Origin: Croceivirga sp. | Lineage (GTDB): Bacteria; Bacteroidota; Bacteroidia; Flavobacteriales; Flavobacteriaceae | Assembly (NCBI GenBank): GCA_028281025.1 | Contig: JANQKR010000016.1 | Span: forward strand, 124,001-188,000 | Direction of reading: 5' to 3' | Length of the DNA stretch: 64,000 nt | Part shown: one piece after another, positions 1 to 8,281 of the stretch | Layout: each line of letters begins with the position of its first letter | How positions within the stretch are numbered: position 1 is the stretch's first letter | Notes under the pieces: generated by a model | Databases searched by the model: none | The model's input: the letters and a program-made list of their open reading frames with translations, nothing else | Told to the model about the DNA's origin: nothing | Translations under genes and position numbers: made by a program

Positions 1-615
1 ATTCCCTCCCGACTATCCGATCTGAACCAGGAAATCTTTTACAACTTGGTTTTGGAAAATAGCAAGACCGAGGATCGCAATCGAATTCTCCAAATGAACA
101 ATGCCATTGCCTCAATTAACAAGGAGACCTTGCATTACTTCTTCGATGAATATGAAGAACCCGACCATACGTCAATTGCAGCATATGGGATTAGCAAAGC
201 CTTTGATAATATTTTTAAAATGTTCCGCCCCATTAGTCCCAAGGAATATAAGGAGCAAATACTGACTTCCAACGAGCCGGTGATCCAATACCTGGAAAAC
301 AAATATGGCATGATTGAAAATTTGCTGGGCTTTAAAAAGGAAGTTGAACTGAACGACATTATGGCCATATATGCGGGCAGCTTAAAAAAGGACGATTTCG
401 ATTCCCTAAAGGCACTTTCGGATATTTGCAAAAAACAGTTTCCCGAGACCATGCTTGGGTTTTATTTGGAAGGCGAGTATTTGGAGCTTGCCGGGGAACC
501 CAAAAAGGCAATGAAAGCCTTTGAAAAATCCTTTCTAATGGACGAGATCGACTTCTTGACCAAAGAAATGGCCCTGGAAAAAATTGATGCCATAAAGGCA
601 GATTTTGGCTACTGA
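1..615 (+). CDS. Esterase-like alpha/beta hydrolase, 3' part
   Basis: The reading frame is open from base 1 to the TGA at 613-615, so this is the C-terminal part of a larger protein cut by the window edge. The stretch EEPDHTSIAAYGISKAF resembles the region around the catalytic histidine of esterase D/enterochelin-esterase type alpha/beta hydrolases, with the His in DHTS. After it comes a helical tail with a TPR-like look (GEYLELAGEPKKAMKAFEKSF). That layout, hydrolase then short helical repeat, is common for Bacteroidota proteins of this group. The nucleophile serine and oxyanion region lie outside the window, so the substrate cannot be judged. The stop is 21 bases before radA on the same strand. 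Confidence 0.6.
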   Translation: MPSRLSDLNQEIFYNLVLENSKTEDRNRILQMNNAIASINKETLHYFFDEYEEPDHTSIAAYGISKAFDNIFKMFRPISPKEYKEQILTSNEPVIQYLENKYGMIENLLGFKKEVELNDIMAIYAGSLKKDDFDSLKALSDICKKQFPETMLGFYLEGEYLELAGEPKKAMKAFEKSFLMDEIDFLTKEMALEKIDAIKADFGY

Positions 616-632
616 TGGTTTTGCTATCTTAG
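605..632 (+). promoter_or_regulatory. Predicted radA promoter, possibly leaderless
   Basis: A TTG at 605-607, a 17-base spacer and TATCTTAG at 625-632 resemble the Bacteroidota promoter (TTG, then TAnnTTTG) with one mismatch in the -7 element. The radA ATG follows only four bases later. Transcription would then begin at or next to the start codon. The -33 part overlaps the end of the upstream gene. Confidence 0.4.
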
Positions 633-636
633 CCCA

Positions 637-1998
637 ATGGCTAAGACCAAAACTGCTTTTTTCTGTCAAAATTGTGGGGCCCAATATCCAAAATGGATTG
701 GGCAGTGCACCTCTTGTAAACAATGGAACACCATTGTTGAGGAAGTGGTCGAAAAAGAGGAAAAATCGGCCTGGAAACCCGCCTTATCAAAACAGGGCAA
801 AACGGCCAGACCCCTTCCGATCAACGAAATAACCAACGACAGTGAAGTTCGATTCAATTTACTGGACCAAGAATTCAATAGGGTCCTGGGCGGTGGATTG
901 GTTCCGGGCTCCTTGACCTTGTTGGGAGGGGAACCGGGAATCGGGAAAAGCACGCTCCTACTCCAAATTGCCTTAAAAGTACCCATTAGAACACTTTATG
1001 TGTCCGGCGAAGAAAGCCAAAAGCAAATTAAGATGCGGGCGGACAGGATTACGCCCACGGCCAAAAATTGTTACATCCTTACCGAAACCAAGACCCAAAA
1101 CATTTTTCAACAGATAGTGGCCTTGGAACCCAATTTGGTCGTTATTGATTCCATTCAAACCCTACATTCGGATTACATAGAATCGGCTCCGGGGAGCATT
1201 TCGCAAATACGGGAATGTACGGCGGAGCTCATCAAATTTGCCAAAGAAAGCAATACTCCCGTAATCCTGGTGGGACATATTACCAAGGACGGTACCATTG
1301 CAGGTCCCAAAATTTTGGAGCACATGGTCGATACGGTTCTTCAATTCGAAGGAGACAGAAATTATGTGTATCGGATCTTACGGTCCTTGAAAAATCGATT
1401 TGGTTCTACGGCAGAGTTGGGGATTTACGAAATGCAAGGCAGTGGCTTAAGGGAAGTGATCAATCCCTCCGAAATATTGATTTCCAATAACGAAGGGGAA
1501 TTGAGTGGAACTGCCATTGCAGCAACGGTAGAAGGTATGCGGCCTTTGTTGATCGAAGTTCAGGCATTGGTAAGTACTGCAGTATATGGAACCCCCCAGC
1601 GCTCGGCCACGGGATTCAATGCGAAACGATTGAATATGCTATTGGCCGTTCTGGAAAAACGTGCTGGTTTTAAATTGGCGGCAAAAGACGTTTTCCTTAA
1701 CATTACCGGAGGAATCACAGTGGACGATCCAGCCATTGATTTGGCCGTAATGGCCGCAATACTGTCCAGCAATGCCGATATCCCCATAGAAAAAGGGACC
1801 TGTTTTGCCGCCGAGATTGGGTTGGCCGGGGAAGTGCGGCCCATACAACGTGTGGATCAACGAATCCTAGAGGCTGAAAAATTGGGGTTTTCTACGATTT
1901 ACGTCTCCAAACGAAGTAAAATTGGTTTAAAAAACCCGAACATACAGGTATTCCTTGTTTCCAAAATTGAGGACGTTGTAAGCCATCTTTTTGGGTAG
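637..1998 (+). CDS. radA: DNA repair protein RadA
   Basis: RadA is a RecA-like ATPase that promotes branch migration during recombinational repair. At 453 residues it has the usual length. The N-terminal zinc finger has Cys10, Cys13, Cys24 and Cys27. A Walker A motif GEPGIGKST lies around residues 98-106. The RadA-specific KNRFG motif lies around residues 252-256. The C-terminal third is the Lon-protease-like domain (GGITVDDPAIDLAV and the EIGLAGEVRP stretch). The ATG at 637 sits directly in front of the zinc finger, which supports this start. All key motifs are present. Confidence 0.97.
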   Translation: MAKTKTAFFCQNCGAQYPKWIGQCTSCKQWNTIVEEVVEKEEKSAWKPALSKQGKTARPLPINEITNDSEVRFNLLDQEFNRVLGGGLVPGSLTLLGGEPGIGKSTLLLQIALKVPIRTLYVSGEESQKQIKMRADRITPTAKNCYILTETKTQNIFQQIVALEPNLVVIDSIQTLHSDYIESAPGSISQIRECTAELIKFAKESNTPVILVGHITKDGTIAGPKILEHMVDTVLQFEGDRNYVYRILRSLKNRFGSTAELGIYEMQGSGLREVINPSEILISNNEGELSGTAIAATVEGMRPLLIEVQALVSTAVYGTPQRSATGFNAKRLNMLLAVLEKRAGFKLAAKDVFLNITGGITVDDPAIDLAVMAAILSSNADIPIEKGTCFAAEIGLAGEVRPIQRVDQRILEAEKLGFSTIYVSKRSKIGLKNPNIQVFLVSKIEDVVSHLFG

Positions 1999-2064
1999 CA
2001 CTTGCTTTTCCAAGTACGGTCAATTGTCAAAATCCCCCTCTTAAAAAACACTTATCCTTGATGC

Positions 2065-3012
2065 TTACCGTACCATACATACGGAATTGATGTTCCCCTT
2101 GCCATCGTATTCCCTAACTGAGTTTTCAGGATCTACCATCCATTCCCCATCCACAATGAATTTGTAATGGTGCTTACCCCCTACCAAGGCCAAAGTATCC
2201 ACCCAACCATTGCTTGTTCTCAACATATAATGACCCTCGGTGGCCCAATCATTGAAAGAACCGGAAAGCGTAACCCGTTGGGCATCTGCAAAACCCCTGA
2301 GGAAAAATGGCACTTTCCTGGTAATTTGGATAACTGAGTTGTAGCCTCCAAATTCGTTGAGCACTTTATACGGGTTGTCCATATCTTCGGTCCATTCCCC
2401 ATCAATTATGAATTTGTATTCATATTCCCCGGGAGGCAATTGTAGGCTCAATTCCCAATATCCTTCCCTTTTTTGCATTTGAAATACATGCTCGTCCCAC
2501 TTATTGAAACTTCCGGCCAAGATGACCTTTTCTGCATTTGAATGTCCCCTTAACCTAAATGTAGCATTCCCGTTTTCGTCTGGCCGGGCAGTATACATCA
2601 TTAAATTATAAACAGGTAACGGATAACCATCCTTAAACGCCCTGGTAACATTTGCATCCGTTTTTCTCGGTTCCGCCCAAAAGAAATTATTAATGACATA
2701 CTTGAACTCCCATGAGAATTGATGGTCAAAATCCGATAGCTTTTTACGAAGCTCATAACGGTCCTTATCTACCTTTACCATCTTCCATTGATAATAGGAC
2801 CAATTATTGAACTCCCCTGCCACGGCCACACTGTTGATGTCCAGGTCATCAAAACCCACCACCTCACCAAATCCATCTTCACGGGCCAACGCGTAGTCTT
2901 TTCTGTCAAAAGTAAAGACTACCTCATCCCCTTCGATTCTGTACCCTTTTTGTTGGGCCAAAACCAAATAACCGCTCAAAAGCAGGAAACTATATATCAG
3001 AATCCGTTTCAT
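2065..3012 (-). CDS. Exported protein with three CBM48-like domains
   Basis: The protein has 315 residues with a signal peptide (MKRILIYSFLLLSGYLVLAQ). Three successive segments carry the signature of the AMPK-type glycogen-binding/CBM48 fold: AGEFNNWSYYQW near residue 65, AGSFNKWDEHVFQM near 167 and SGSFNDWATEGHYM near 250. The latter two are followed by YEYKFIIDGEW and HHYKFIVDGEW. No catalytic domain is attached, so this is probably a binding protein for alpha-glucan or a related polymer, in the periplasm or on the surface. The start codon overlaps the stop of the upstream protease-like gene as ATGA, indicating translational coupling. The ligand is inferred from the fold only. E-set domains of this type can also mediate protein contacts. 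Confidence 0.75.
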   Translation of the reverse strand: MKRILIYSFLLLSGYLVLAQQKGYRIEGDEVVFTFDRKDYALAREDGFGEVVGFDDLDINSVAVAGEFNNWSYYQWKMVKVDKDRYELRKKLSDFDHQFSWEFKYVINNFFWAEPRKTDANVTRAFKDGYPLPVYNLMMYTARPDENGNATFRLRGHSNAEKVILAGSFNKWDEHVFQMQKREGYWELSLQLPPGEYEYKFIIDGEWTEDMDNPYKVLNEFGGYNSVIQITRKVPFFLRGFADAQRVTLSGSFNDWATEGHYMLRTSNGWVDTLALVGGKHHYKFIVDGEWMVDPENSVREYDGKGNINSVCMVR

Positions 3013-3968
3013 TTGGGTACCATTGGAAAGTCGATAAAATATAACTTTCTCTTCTTATAATTAATGATGACACGCTTTTGTTTCAGAAATTCATACCCCA
3101 ATAAACCATCAAGTTCGGTGCCAAAAGCCTCATTTAGCCTACTCATTCGGGAGAGCATGGTGGTCATAGGTCCCAAGTATACCGTTTCACTTAACTTCAT
3201 ACGGTGAAGACTACCAATAAGGACCTCCTTTTTGCGTCTGCTGGCGCCCATGACCATGACCCTTTTCTTAGGATAAAAATACTTCAAAATCCGGGAATGT
3301 GCGTCTGGAGTCAATTGGTTTAGTTCGGCGGCCGTATCCAAGCCCAAACTTAGGAAATGACTGTTGATTTCGCCCCGCAGCACAATGCTGTGTTTTTTTA
3401 GGCTGAAATCAAGGCTGTCCGCTATTTTTTCCAGATAAACGTCCGAATCCAGGGTGTTCCCCAAAGAACCGAGTTTACTCAAGGTGATCTGTTTCAAGTA
3501 AAAATCGATGAAAATTTCATAGTCCTCCAACACATTGTGCCCAATGATGCCCAAAATCTTGACCTTTTTCTGCTTTTCAATATGTGAAAGATCTATGATG
3601 TCCGCCTTTTTTTTGGAAATACTAAAGGTGTTTGAAAGTAAAAGCGCGTCCACTATATTCTGAAAAACATCGTCCATGGCACTCATAACACCGGATGAAG
3701 ATGCAACCTTTCTTCTCACGGGCAGGTTCTTGGGATAGTGCACTCTATTGAGAATCAAGGCTTCTGCCCCGGTATCAATAATGAACCCTCCTTTTTTGCC
3801 AAGCACCTGACCCTCTATTACAATCAGGTGGTCCACAAGATCAAAAGGGATACGCACCGTATTTTCGGTAATTTGCTCGGCTTTGGGAAAAGCAATACGC
3901 TCTCCATCCGCCGCTTGGGCGATTGCGCTCCATACCAGGAATCCGGATATAACGATGAGTTGTCGCAT
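3009..3968 (-). CDS. Retropepsin-like aspartyl protease family protein
   Basis: The exported protein has two aspartyl protease signatures: GGFIIDTGAEALIL near the N-terminus and LSLGLDTAAELNQL in the second half. This is the duplicated-lobe layout of PF13650/PF13975-type proteins. The second motif is DTA rather than DTG. The Met used here starts a clean signal peptide (MRQLIVISGFLVWSAIAQA). The frame remains open 17 codons further upstream to 4019, but that part would overlap a strong terminator hairpin at 3988-4013. Its 3' end overlaps the start of the triple CBM48 gene by four bases, so the two proteins are probably made together. Whether it is an active protease cannot be told from the sequence. 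Confidence 0.7.
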   Translation of the reverse strand: MRQLIVISGFLVWSAIAQAADGERIAFPKAEQITENTVRIPFDLVDHLIVIEGQVLGKKGGFIIDTGAEALILNRVHYPKNLPVRRKVASSSGVMSAMDDVFQNIVDALLLSNTFSISKKKADIIDLSHIEKQKKVKILGIIGHNVLEDYEIFIDFYLKQITLSKLGSLGNTLDSDVYLEKIADSLDFSLKKHSIVLRGEINSHFLSLGLDTAAELNQLTPDAHSRILKYFYPKKRVMVMGASRRKKEVLIGSLHRMKLSETVYLGPMTTMLSRMSRLNEAFGTELDGLLGYEFLKQKRVIINYKKRKLYFIDFPMVPK

Positions 3969-3987
3969 TGTTTTAAAATAAGACTTG

Positions 3988-4013
3988 AAAAAAAGTGCGG
4001 TGTTACACTTTTT
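3988..4013 (-). terminator. Intrinsic terminator after the aldo/keto reductase gene
   Basis: AAAAAGTG at 3990-3997 pairs with CACTTTTT at 4006-4013 around an eight-base loop. On the minus strand the stem is followed by a run of T. It lies between the aldo/keto reductase stop and the protease-like start, so it should separate these two minus-strand transcripts. Confidence 0.65.
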
Positions 4014-4088
4014 CAGCAACTCTTTATCAAAAAATGAGGACGTATTTCGTAATCCAGTTCCGGTGATTTTGGAAAAAGAAGATAACCG

Positions 4089-5129
4089 TTAAGGTGCGGG
4101 ATTTGGAATACCATTGTGAATCGCTTCAATACCGTCCAAAACCTCATCCGATAGCTCCATATGAATTGAATCAATATTTTCCTTCAATTGTTCCATGGTG
4201 GTGGCACCAATAATGTTACTGGTCAAAAAGGGTCTTGTGTTTACAAATGCCAATGCCATTTGGGCCAAGGACAGACCATGTGCTTTGGCCAAATCGGCAT
4301 ATTGCCGTGTTGCCCTAGTGGAATTTTCGCTACTGTAACGATTGTAATGGGGAAACAAGGTCAATCTACCTTTCCGGGGCTTGATTTCATCCAAGTATTT
4401 CCCGCTCAATACCCCAAAAGCCAAGGGGGAGTAGGCCAGCAGCCCTATTTTTTCCCGCATGGATACTTCGGAAAGGCCTACTTCAAACAAACGGTTCAAC
4501 AAGCTATAAGGGTTTTGGATGGTGAGCATCCTTGGCAAATCTTGATGCACCTTGCTCTCCTCCAAATACCTCATGGTCCCCCAAGGCGTCTCATTGGAAA
4601 GGCCAACATGCCTAATCTTTCCTTCTTTGACCAAATCCCTTAGCGTTTCCAAAACCTGATGGATACGATCCTCCCAGAAATCATGGCTTTCCGAATCATA
4701 TCCCCGTTGTCCAAAAAAATTGGTGGCCCGCTCTGGCCAGTGCAATTGATACAGATCAATGTAATCGGTCTGAAGTCGCTCCAAGCTTCCCTCAACGGCC
4801 GTGATGATGGATTCCCTACGAAAGCCTGTGGTACGGATGTATTTTGAAAATGGTGCAGGACCCGCAATTTTTGAGGCCAAAACCACCTTATCCCGATTTC
4901 CCCTTTTTTTGAACCAACGACCTATAATTTCCTCCGTAATGGCATAGAGTTCCTTTTTGGGAGGAATGGGGTACAATTCCGCAGTATCAAAGAAATTGAT
5001 CCCTTGCTCCAAAGCATAGTCCATTTGTTCATGGCCTTCCGCCTCGGAATTCTGGCGGCCCCAGGTCATGGTGCCCAAACACATTTTACTGATACGGATA
5101 TTCGTATTGGGTAGTCGGGTATATTTCAT
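4089..5129 (-). CDS. Tas-like NADPH-dependent aldo/keto reductase
   Basis: This is a cytoplasmic oxidoreductase of the aldo/keto reductase superfamily. The N-terminus MKYTRLPNTNIRISKMCLGTM closely follows E. coli Tas. The catalytic tetrad is visible as Asp and Tyr in FFDTAELYPIP, Lys in VVLASKI and His in LYQLHWPE. The frame is open 11 codons further upstream to 5162. The Met chosen at 5129 matches the family start. About 346 residues is normal for Tas. The physiological substrate is unknown; family members reduce a wide range of carbonyl compounds. Confidence 0.88.
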   Translation of the reverse strand: MKYTRLPNTNIRISKMCLGTMTWGRQNSEAEGHEQMDYALEQGINFFDTAELYPIPPKKELYAITEEIIGRWFKKRGNRDKVVLASKIAGPAPFSKYIRTTGFRRESIITAVEGSLERLQTDYIDLYQLHWPERATNFFGQRGYDSESHDFWEDRIHQVLETLRDLVKEGKIRHVGLSNETPWGTMRYLEESKVHQDLPRMLTIQNPYSLLNRLFEVGLSEVSMREKIGLLAYSPLAFGVLSGKYLDEIKPRKGRLTLFPHYNRYSSENSTRATRQYADLAKAHGLSLAQMALAFVNTRPFLTSNIIGATTMEQLKENIDSIHMELSDEVLDGIEAIHNGIPNPAP

Positions 5130-5191
5130 GGGTACGGCTTTAAAAGCTTCAAAAATAGGCAAACTGAAAACCCTGGCTTTTTAAGGGAATG

Positions 5192-5956
5192 TTATTTTTC
5201 GATTTCAAGTAAAATTGGACAATGATCACTATGTTCCGCCTCTGAAAGTATGACCGATCGTTTTAAACGGTCTTTTAATGATTCATTTACCATCCCATAG
5301 TCCAATCGCCAGCCTTTGTTGTTTGCCCTGGAATTGGCACGATAACTCCACCATGTATAATTATGGGGCTCCTTATTGAAATACCGAAAACTGTCAATAA
5401 AACCACTTTTGATAAAATTGCCGATCCATTCCCGTTCAACCGGTAAAAAACCAGATACATTCTTATTTCTAACGGGATCATGTATATCAATGGCTTCATG
5501 ACAGATATTGTAGTCTCCGCAAACGATAAGGTTGGGACGTTCCTTACGCAGTTCATCAGCGTATTTTTGGAAATCCGCCATATAGGTCAGCTTGTGTTCC
5601 AATCGGTCCATATTGGTTCCGGACGGCAGGTACATGCTCATTACGGAAACATCCCCAAAATCTACCCTTAAGTTTCTTCCTTCAATATCCATATAGTCAA
5701 TTCCAGTACCAAATTCCACATGGTCAGGTTTGGTTTTGCACAGCACGGCAACCCCGCTGTATCCCTTTTTTTGGGCACTATACCAGTAATGGTGACCGTA
5801 TCCAATGGCCTCCAATGCCTCAACTTCCACCTGTTCCTGCATTGCTTTGGTCTCTTGGATACAGACCACATCCGCATCCACGGTTTGTAACCATCCCACA
5901 AAACCCTTCTTCATGGCAGCCCTAATTCCGTTTACGTTGTAAGAAACAATTTTCAT
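5192..5956 (-). CDS. xth: Exodeoxyribonuclease III
   Basis: ExoIII is an AP endonuclease and 3'-5' exonuclease of base excision repair. The 254-residue protein has the full EEP-fold motif set: SYNVNGIRAA at the N-terminus, the metal-binding Glu35 in CIQETKAM, GDYNICHEAIDI in the middle and the terminal SDHCPI with the catalytic Asp-His pair. The substrate-binding WWSYR stretch is also present. It reads on the same strand as the aldo/keto reductase, about 60 bases upstream of it, but nothing suggests a functional link. Confidence 0.95.
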   Translation of the reverse strand: MKIVSYNVNGIRAAMKKGFVGWLQTVDADVVCIQETKAMQEQVEVEALEAIGYGHHYWYSAQKKGYSGVAVLCKTKPDHVEFGTGIDYMDIEGRNLRVDFGDVSVMSMYLPSGTNMDRLEHKLTYMADFQKYADELRKERPNLIVCGDYNICHEAIDIHDPVRNKNVSGFLPVEREWIGNFIKSGFIDSFRYFNKEPHNYTWWSYRANSRANNKGWRLDYGMVNESLKDRLKRSVILSEAEHSDHCPILLEIEK

Positions 5957-6007
5957 ACCTTATGATTCCTCTAGAAGCACTAAAATAACCAACCTGAATG
6001 GTACACC

Positions 6008-6211
6008 ATGGAAAAAAGCAAAAAACTTAAAAACTATAATCTGGGAAGGGCCTTTGCCCTTAGTGGAATAGCAATGACCACCATTGCTTTGGCCACCTAT
6101 TTTTTGGGTGGGGCACCTTTTTACTATGCCCTATTATTCCTGTTGGGAATGGTTTTGGGTTTTATTGGGGCATTCTTCATTTTGTTATCCCTCCGCAAGG
6201 ATAACTCTTGA
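6008..6211 (+). CDS. Small two-helix membrane protein
   Basis: The 67-residue ORF encodes a charged, lysine-rich N-terminus, two hydrophobic stretches of about 20 residues (around 17-36 and 39-61) and a short polar tail. A two-span membrane protein with both ends in the cytoplasm fits. Hydrophobic stretches placed this regularly make a real gene likely. It is divergent from exonuclease III (52 bases between starts) and convergent with the GH3 gene. I do not recognise a family and assign no function. Confidence 0.6.
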   Translation: MEKSKKLKNYNLGRAFALSGIAMTTIALATYFLGGAPFYYALLFLLGMVLGFIGAFFILLSLRKDNS

Positions 6212-6245
6212 GCAAATTTGATCAGCAACCCAATTTCCTATGGCT

Positions 6246-8204
6246 TTAATAGCTCAATCCGTGCCCAAATGGATACAGCGGATTTTCGGAATCATAGGGG
6301 ACATCTTCCAGTTGTTTTTGAACGGCCTCCCAGGAAGAAGGGAGTTCAAAAGGCATTTTTCCTTGTGGATTTGCTTCCCCAAACACCAATTTGGCAAGGA
6401 CTTGATCGCTAATGCCAAAATCTGCCATAACCGCTTTTGCTTCTTTGTCAATGGGCGTGAGTATAGCCGGACGTTCCAAATTTGCCACTACGACGGAGGG
6501 TTTTTGTTGGATCAATCCTTGAATTTCCTCCAACTCTTCATTAGTATAATACAGCCTCCCCTGATGGAAAAAACTTTCCAGGAAGGAATCGCTCCTTGGA
6601 TCAAAGGGCGTTCTGATCCTCGCAATAATGACATCGGCTTCGGATGGACTGGAAACTACCTCGCCAAAAGAAGTATATACTTCCGCATCTTCCACACCCG
6701 AAACATAAATCCTGGTCCCCTTTTTCAATGGTAGGATGCCTTCGTTCTTGAGCAATACCGCTGCTTTTTGCTGGGCCCTCAGCCCTTTTTCCTTAAATGC
6801 TTCCTTCCCTGCAATTTGGGCGGCTTTCCCTTCATCTACATAGGGATCGTCAAAAAGGCCCAAACGGAACTTATCCCTTAAAATGCGTTTCACGGAAACA
6901 TCCAAGCGCCTTTCGGGAATCTGTCCCTCATTTACCAATTCCACAATGACCCCAGGAATGGCCTCACCCCCAAATTGGTCGCATCCTGCGTCCAAAACCT
7001 TTTTAACACGTTCTTTAGTGGAAAGGTCTTCCACGCCCCATGCACGTCCTTCCCCTATTTTGGAATCCGTTATGATGTTCCAATCCGTACAGACCACTCC
7101 CTTGAAGTTAAGGGAATCGCGAAGTAATCCGCCAATGATTTCCTTATTGAATGCAAAGGCCACCTCTTCATTTGTCTGCCCTACGGGAATGCCATAATAG
7201 GGCATAATTTGTGCTGTTTTTGCCGGAAATGCCCCTTCTGTAAATGGCCGTACGTGATAGGCAAAATGATTCCCAGGGTACACTTGTTCCTTTCCATAGG
7301 GAAAATGGGCGTCCTCCCCATCTTTTTGGGGCCCTCCCCCAGAAAAATGCTTGGTCATACAGGCTACGCTCGTTTCTTGCAAAGAATCGCCCTGAAACCC
7401 CAAAACGTATGCCTTGGTCATTGCAGCGGACAAACCGGCATCTTCACCAAAAGTACCATTGGTCCTAGCCCAACGCGGCTCTGTGGCCAAATCGGCCATA
7501 GGATGCAGCGCCAAATGTATTCCAACGGCCCGGTACTCCTGCCTGGCAATATCTCCAAATTCCCTTACCAGGAGGGTATCCCTTGTTGCAGCCAGCCCCA
7601 AGGATGAAGGCCATTGGGAGAACGCTGGTGTGAACAGCGATGCCCCTGGATTATTGATGGTACCGTGCCTTGGGTCGGTAGCTACGGTAATGGGAATTCC
7701 CAATCTGGTACGCTCCGCCATTTTTTGAATGGTATTGGCATATTTGGCCATGGATTCCGCATCCAAGGAAGCCAGAATATTAAAGCTGTTCATTTTCTTC
7801 CTGGCAATCATTTCAGAATTGGAGGGCAGGGCAAACGACATCATGAGCACCAAGGGGTCGGTACTTAACACCGGGGTTTCCATAGGTTCCCCCTTGGGTG
7901 TGGTTCCTATCATGGTCACAAACATGGTACCTGCCTTTTCTTCAAGGGTCATTTGATCGATCAAATCATTGATGCGCGCTTCAATGGGTGCTGTGGGATT
8001 TTCATAAACGTCCAATTTTCCGTTCTTGTTCAAATCCCTAAAACGGATTCCTTTTTCATTCAAAACTTCAGCTTCCCCACCCAGGAGTTTCATGTTTTTA
8101 TTGGACGCACTCTTCTTGGTAAAATAGAAGATTCCAGCGCCCACTACAATGATCGAAAGCACGGCGATGAGGATATATTTCAGAACTTTTAGAAGCTTCT
8201 TCAT
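6246..8204 (-). CDS. Glycoside hydrolase family 3 protein
   Basis: GH3 enzymes release terminal sugars from beta-linked oligosaccharides, typically as beta-glucosidase, beta-xylosidase or beta-N-acetylhexosaminidase. The 652-residue protein starts with a membrane anchor or uncleaved signal (about residues 9-29). A short EF-hand-like stretch (FRDLNKNGKLDVYENP) precedes the GH3 barrel. The likely nucleophile is Asp374 in VVCTDWNII. The lysine/histidine pair CMTKHFSGGG is present. The C-terminal alpha/beta domain is present and ends with YPFGHGLSY. No PA14 or fibronectin domain is attached. The gene is divergent from an NrtR-type regulator with two matched operator-like sites between them, which suggests regulation by that protein. 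The exact substrate is not visible from sequence. Confidence 0.9.
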   Translation of the reverse strand: MKKLLKVLKYILIAVLSIIVVGAGIFYFTKKSASNKNMKLLGGEAEVLNEKGIRFRDLNKNGKLDVYENPTAPIEARINDLIDQMTLEEKAGTMFVTMIGTTPKGEPMETPVLSTDPLVLMMSFALPSNSEMIARKKMNSFNILASLDAESMAKYANTIQKMAERTRLGIPITVATDPRHGTINNPGASLFTPAFSQWPSSLGLAATRDTLLVREFGDIARQEYRAVGIHLALHPMADLATEPRWARTNGTFGEDAGLSAAMTKAYVLGFQGDSLQETSVACMTKHFSGGGPQKDGEDAHFPYGKEQVYPGNHFAYHVRPFTEGAFPAKTAQIMPYYGIPVGQTNEEVAFAFNKEIIGGLLRDSLNFKGVVCTDWNIITDSKIGEGRAWGVEDLSTKERVKKVLDAGCDQFGGEAIPGVIVELVNEGQIPERRLDVSVKRILRDKFRLGLFDDPYVDEGKAAQIAGKEAFKEKGLRAQQKAAVLLKNEGILPLKKGTRIYVSGVEDAEVYTSFGEVVSSPSEADVIIARIRTPFDPRSDSFLESFFHQGRLYYTNEELEEIQGLIQQKPSVVVANLERPAILTPIDKEAKAVMADFGISDQVLAKLVFGEANPQGKMPFELPSSWEAVQKQLEDVPYDSENPLYPFGHGLSY

Positions 8205-8211
8205 TTTTTAT

Positions 8212-8228
8212 TGTGTTAATTTGACACA
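8212..8228. promoter_or_regulatory. Operator-like site 1 for the NrtR-type regulator
   Basis: The sequence TGTGTTAATTTGACACA is a 5-7-5 inverted repeat (TGTGT and ACACA arms). A second copy lies at 8252-8268, centred 40 bases away. This copy touches the predicted -7 element of the GH3 gene. Confidence 0.6.
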
Positions 8229-8234
8229 AAAATA
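8227..8234 (-). promoter_or_regulatory. Predicted GH3 -7 element
   Basis: Read on the minus strand this is TATTTTTG, a perfect match to TAnnTTTG, placed 22 bases before the GH3 start codon. It overlaps the edge of operator-like site 1, as expected for repression. No clear -33 TTG is seen at the right distance. Confidence 0.35.
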
Positions 8235-8251
8235 CAAAACCATTGCGGTAT

Positions 8252-8268
8252 TGTGTAAAAAAGACACA
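8252..8268. promoter_or_regulatory. Operator-like site 2 for the NrtR-type regulator
   Basis: The sequence TGTGTAAAAAAGACACA has the same arms, spacing and flanking ATT as site 1. It lies just before TAAATTTT at 8270-8277 and the GTG start at 8282. Binding here would cover the regulator's own promoter. Confidence 0.6.
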
Positions 8269-8281
8269 TTAAATTTTTGCT

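Noticed and set aside
6240-6734. 164-residue plus-strand ORF at the GH3 3' end
   Set aside because: Antisense to the GH3 C-terminal domain, which is intact.
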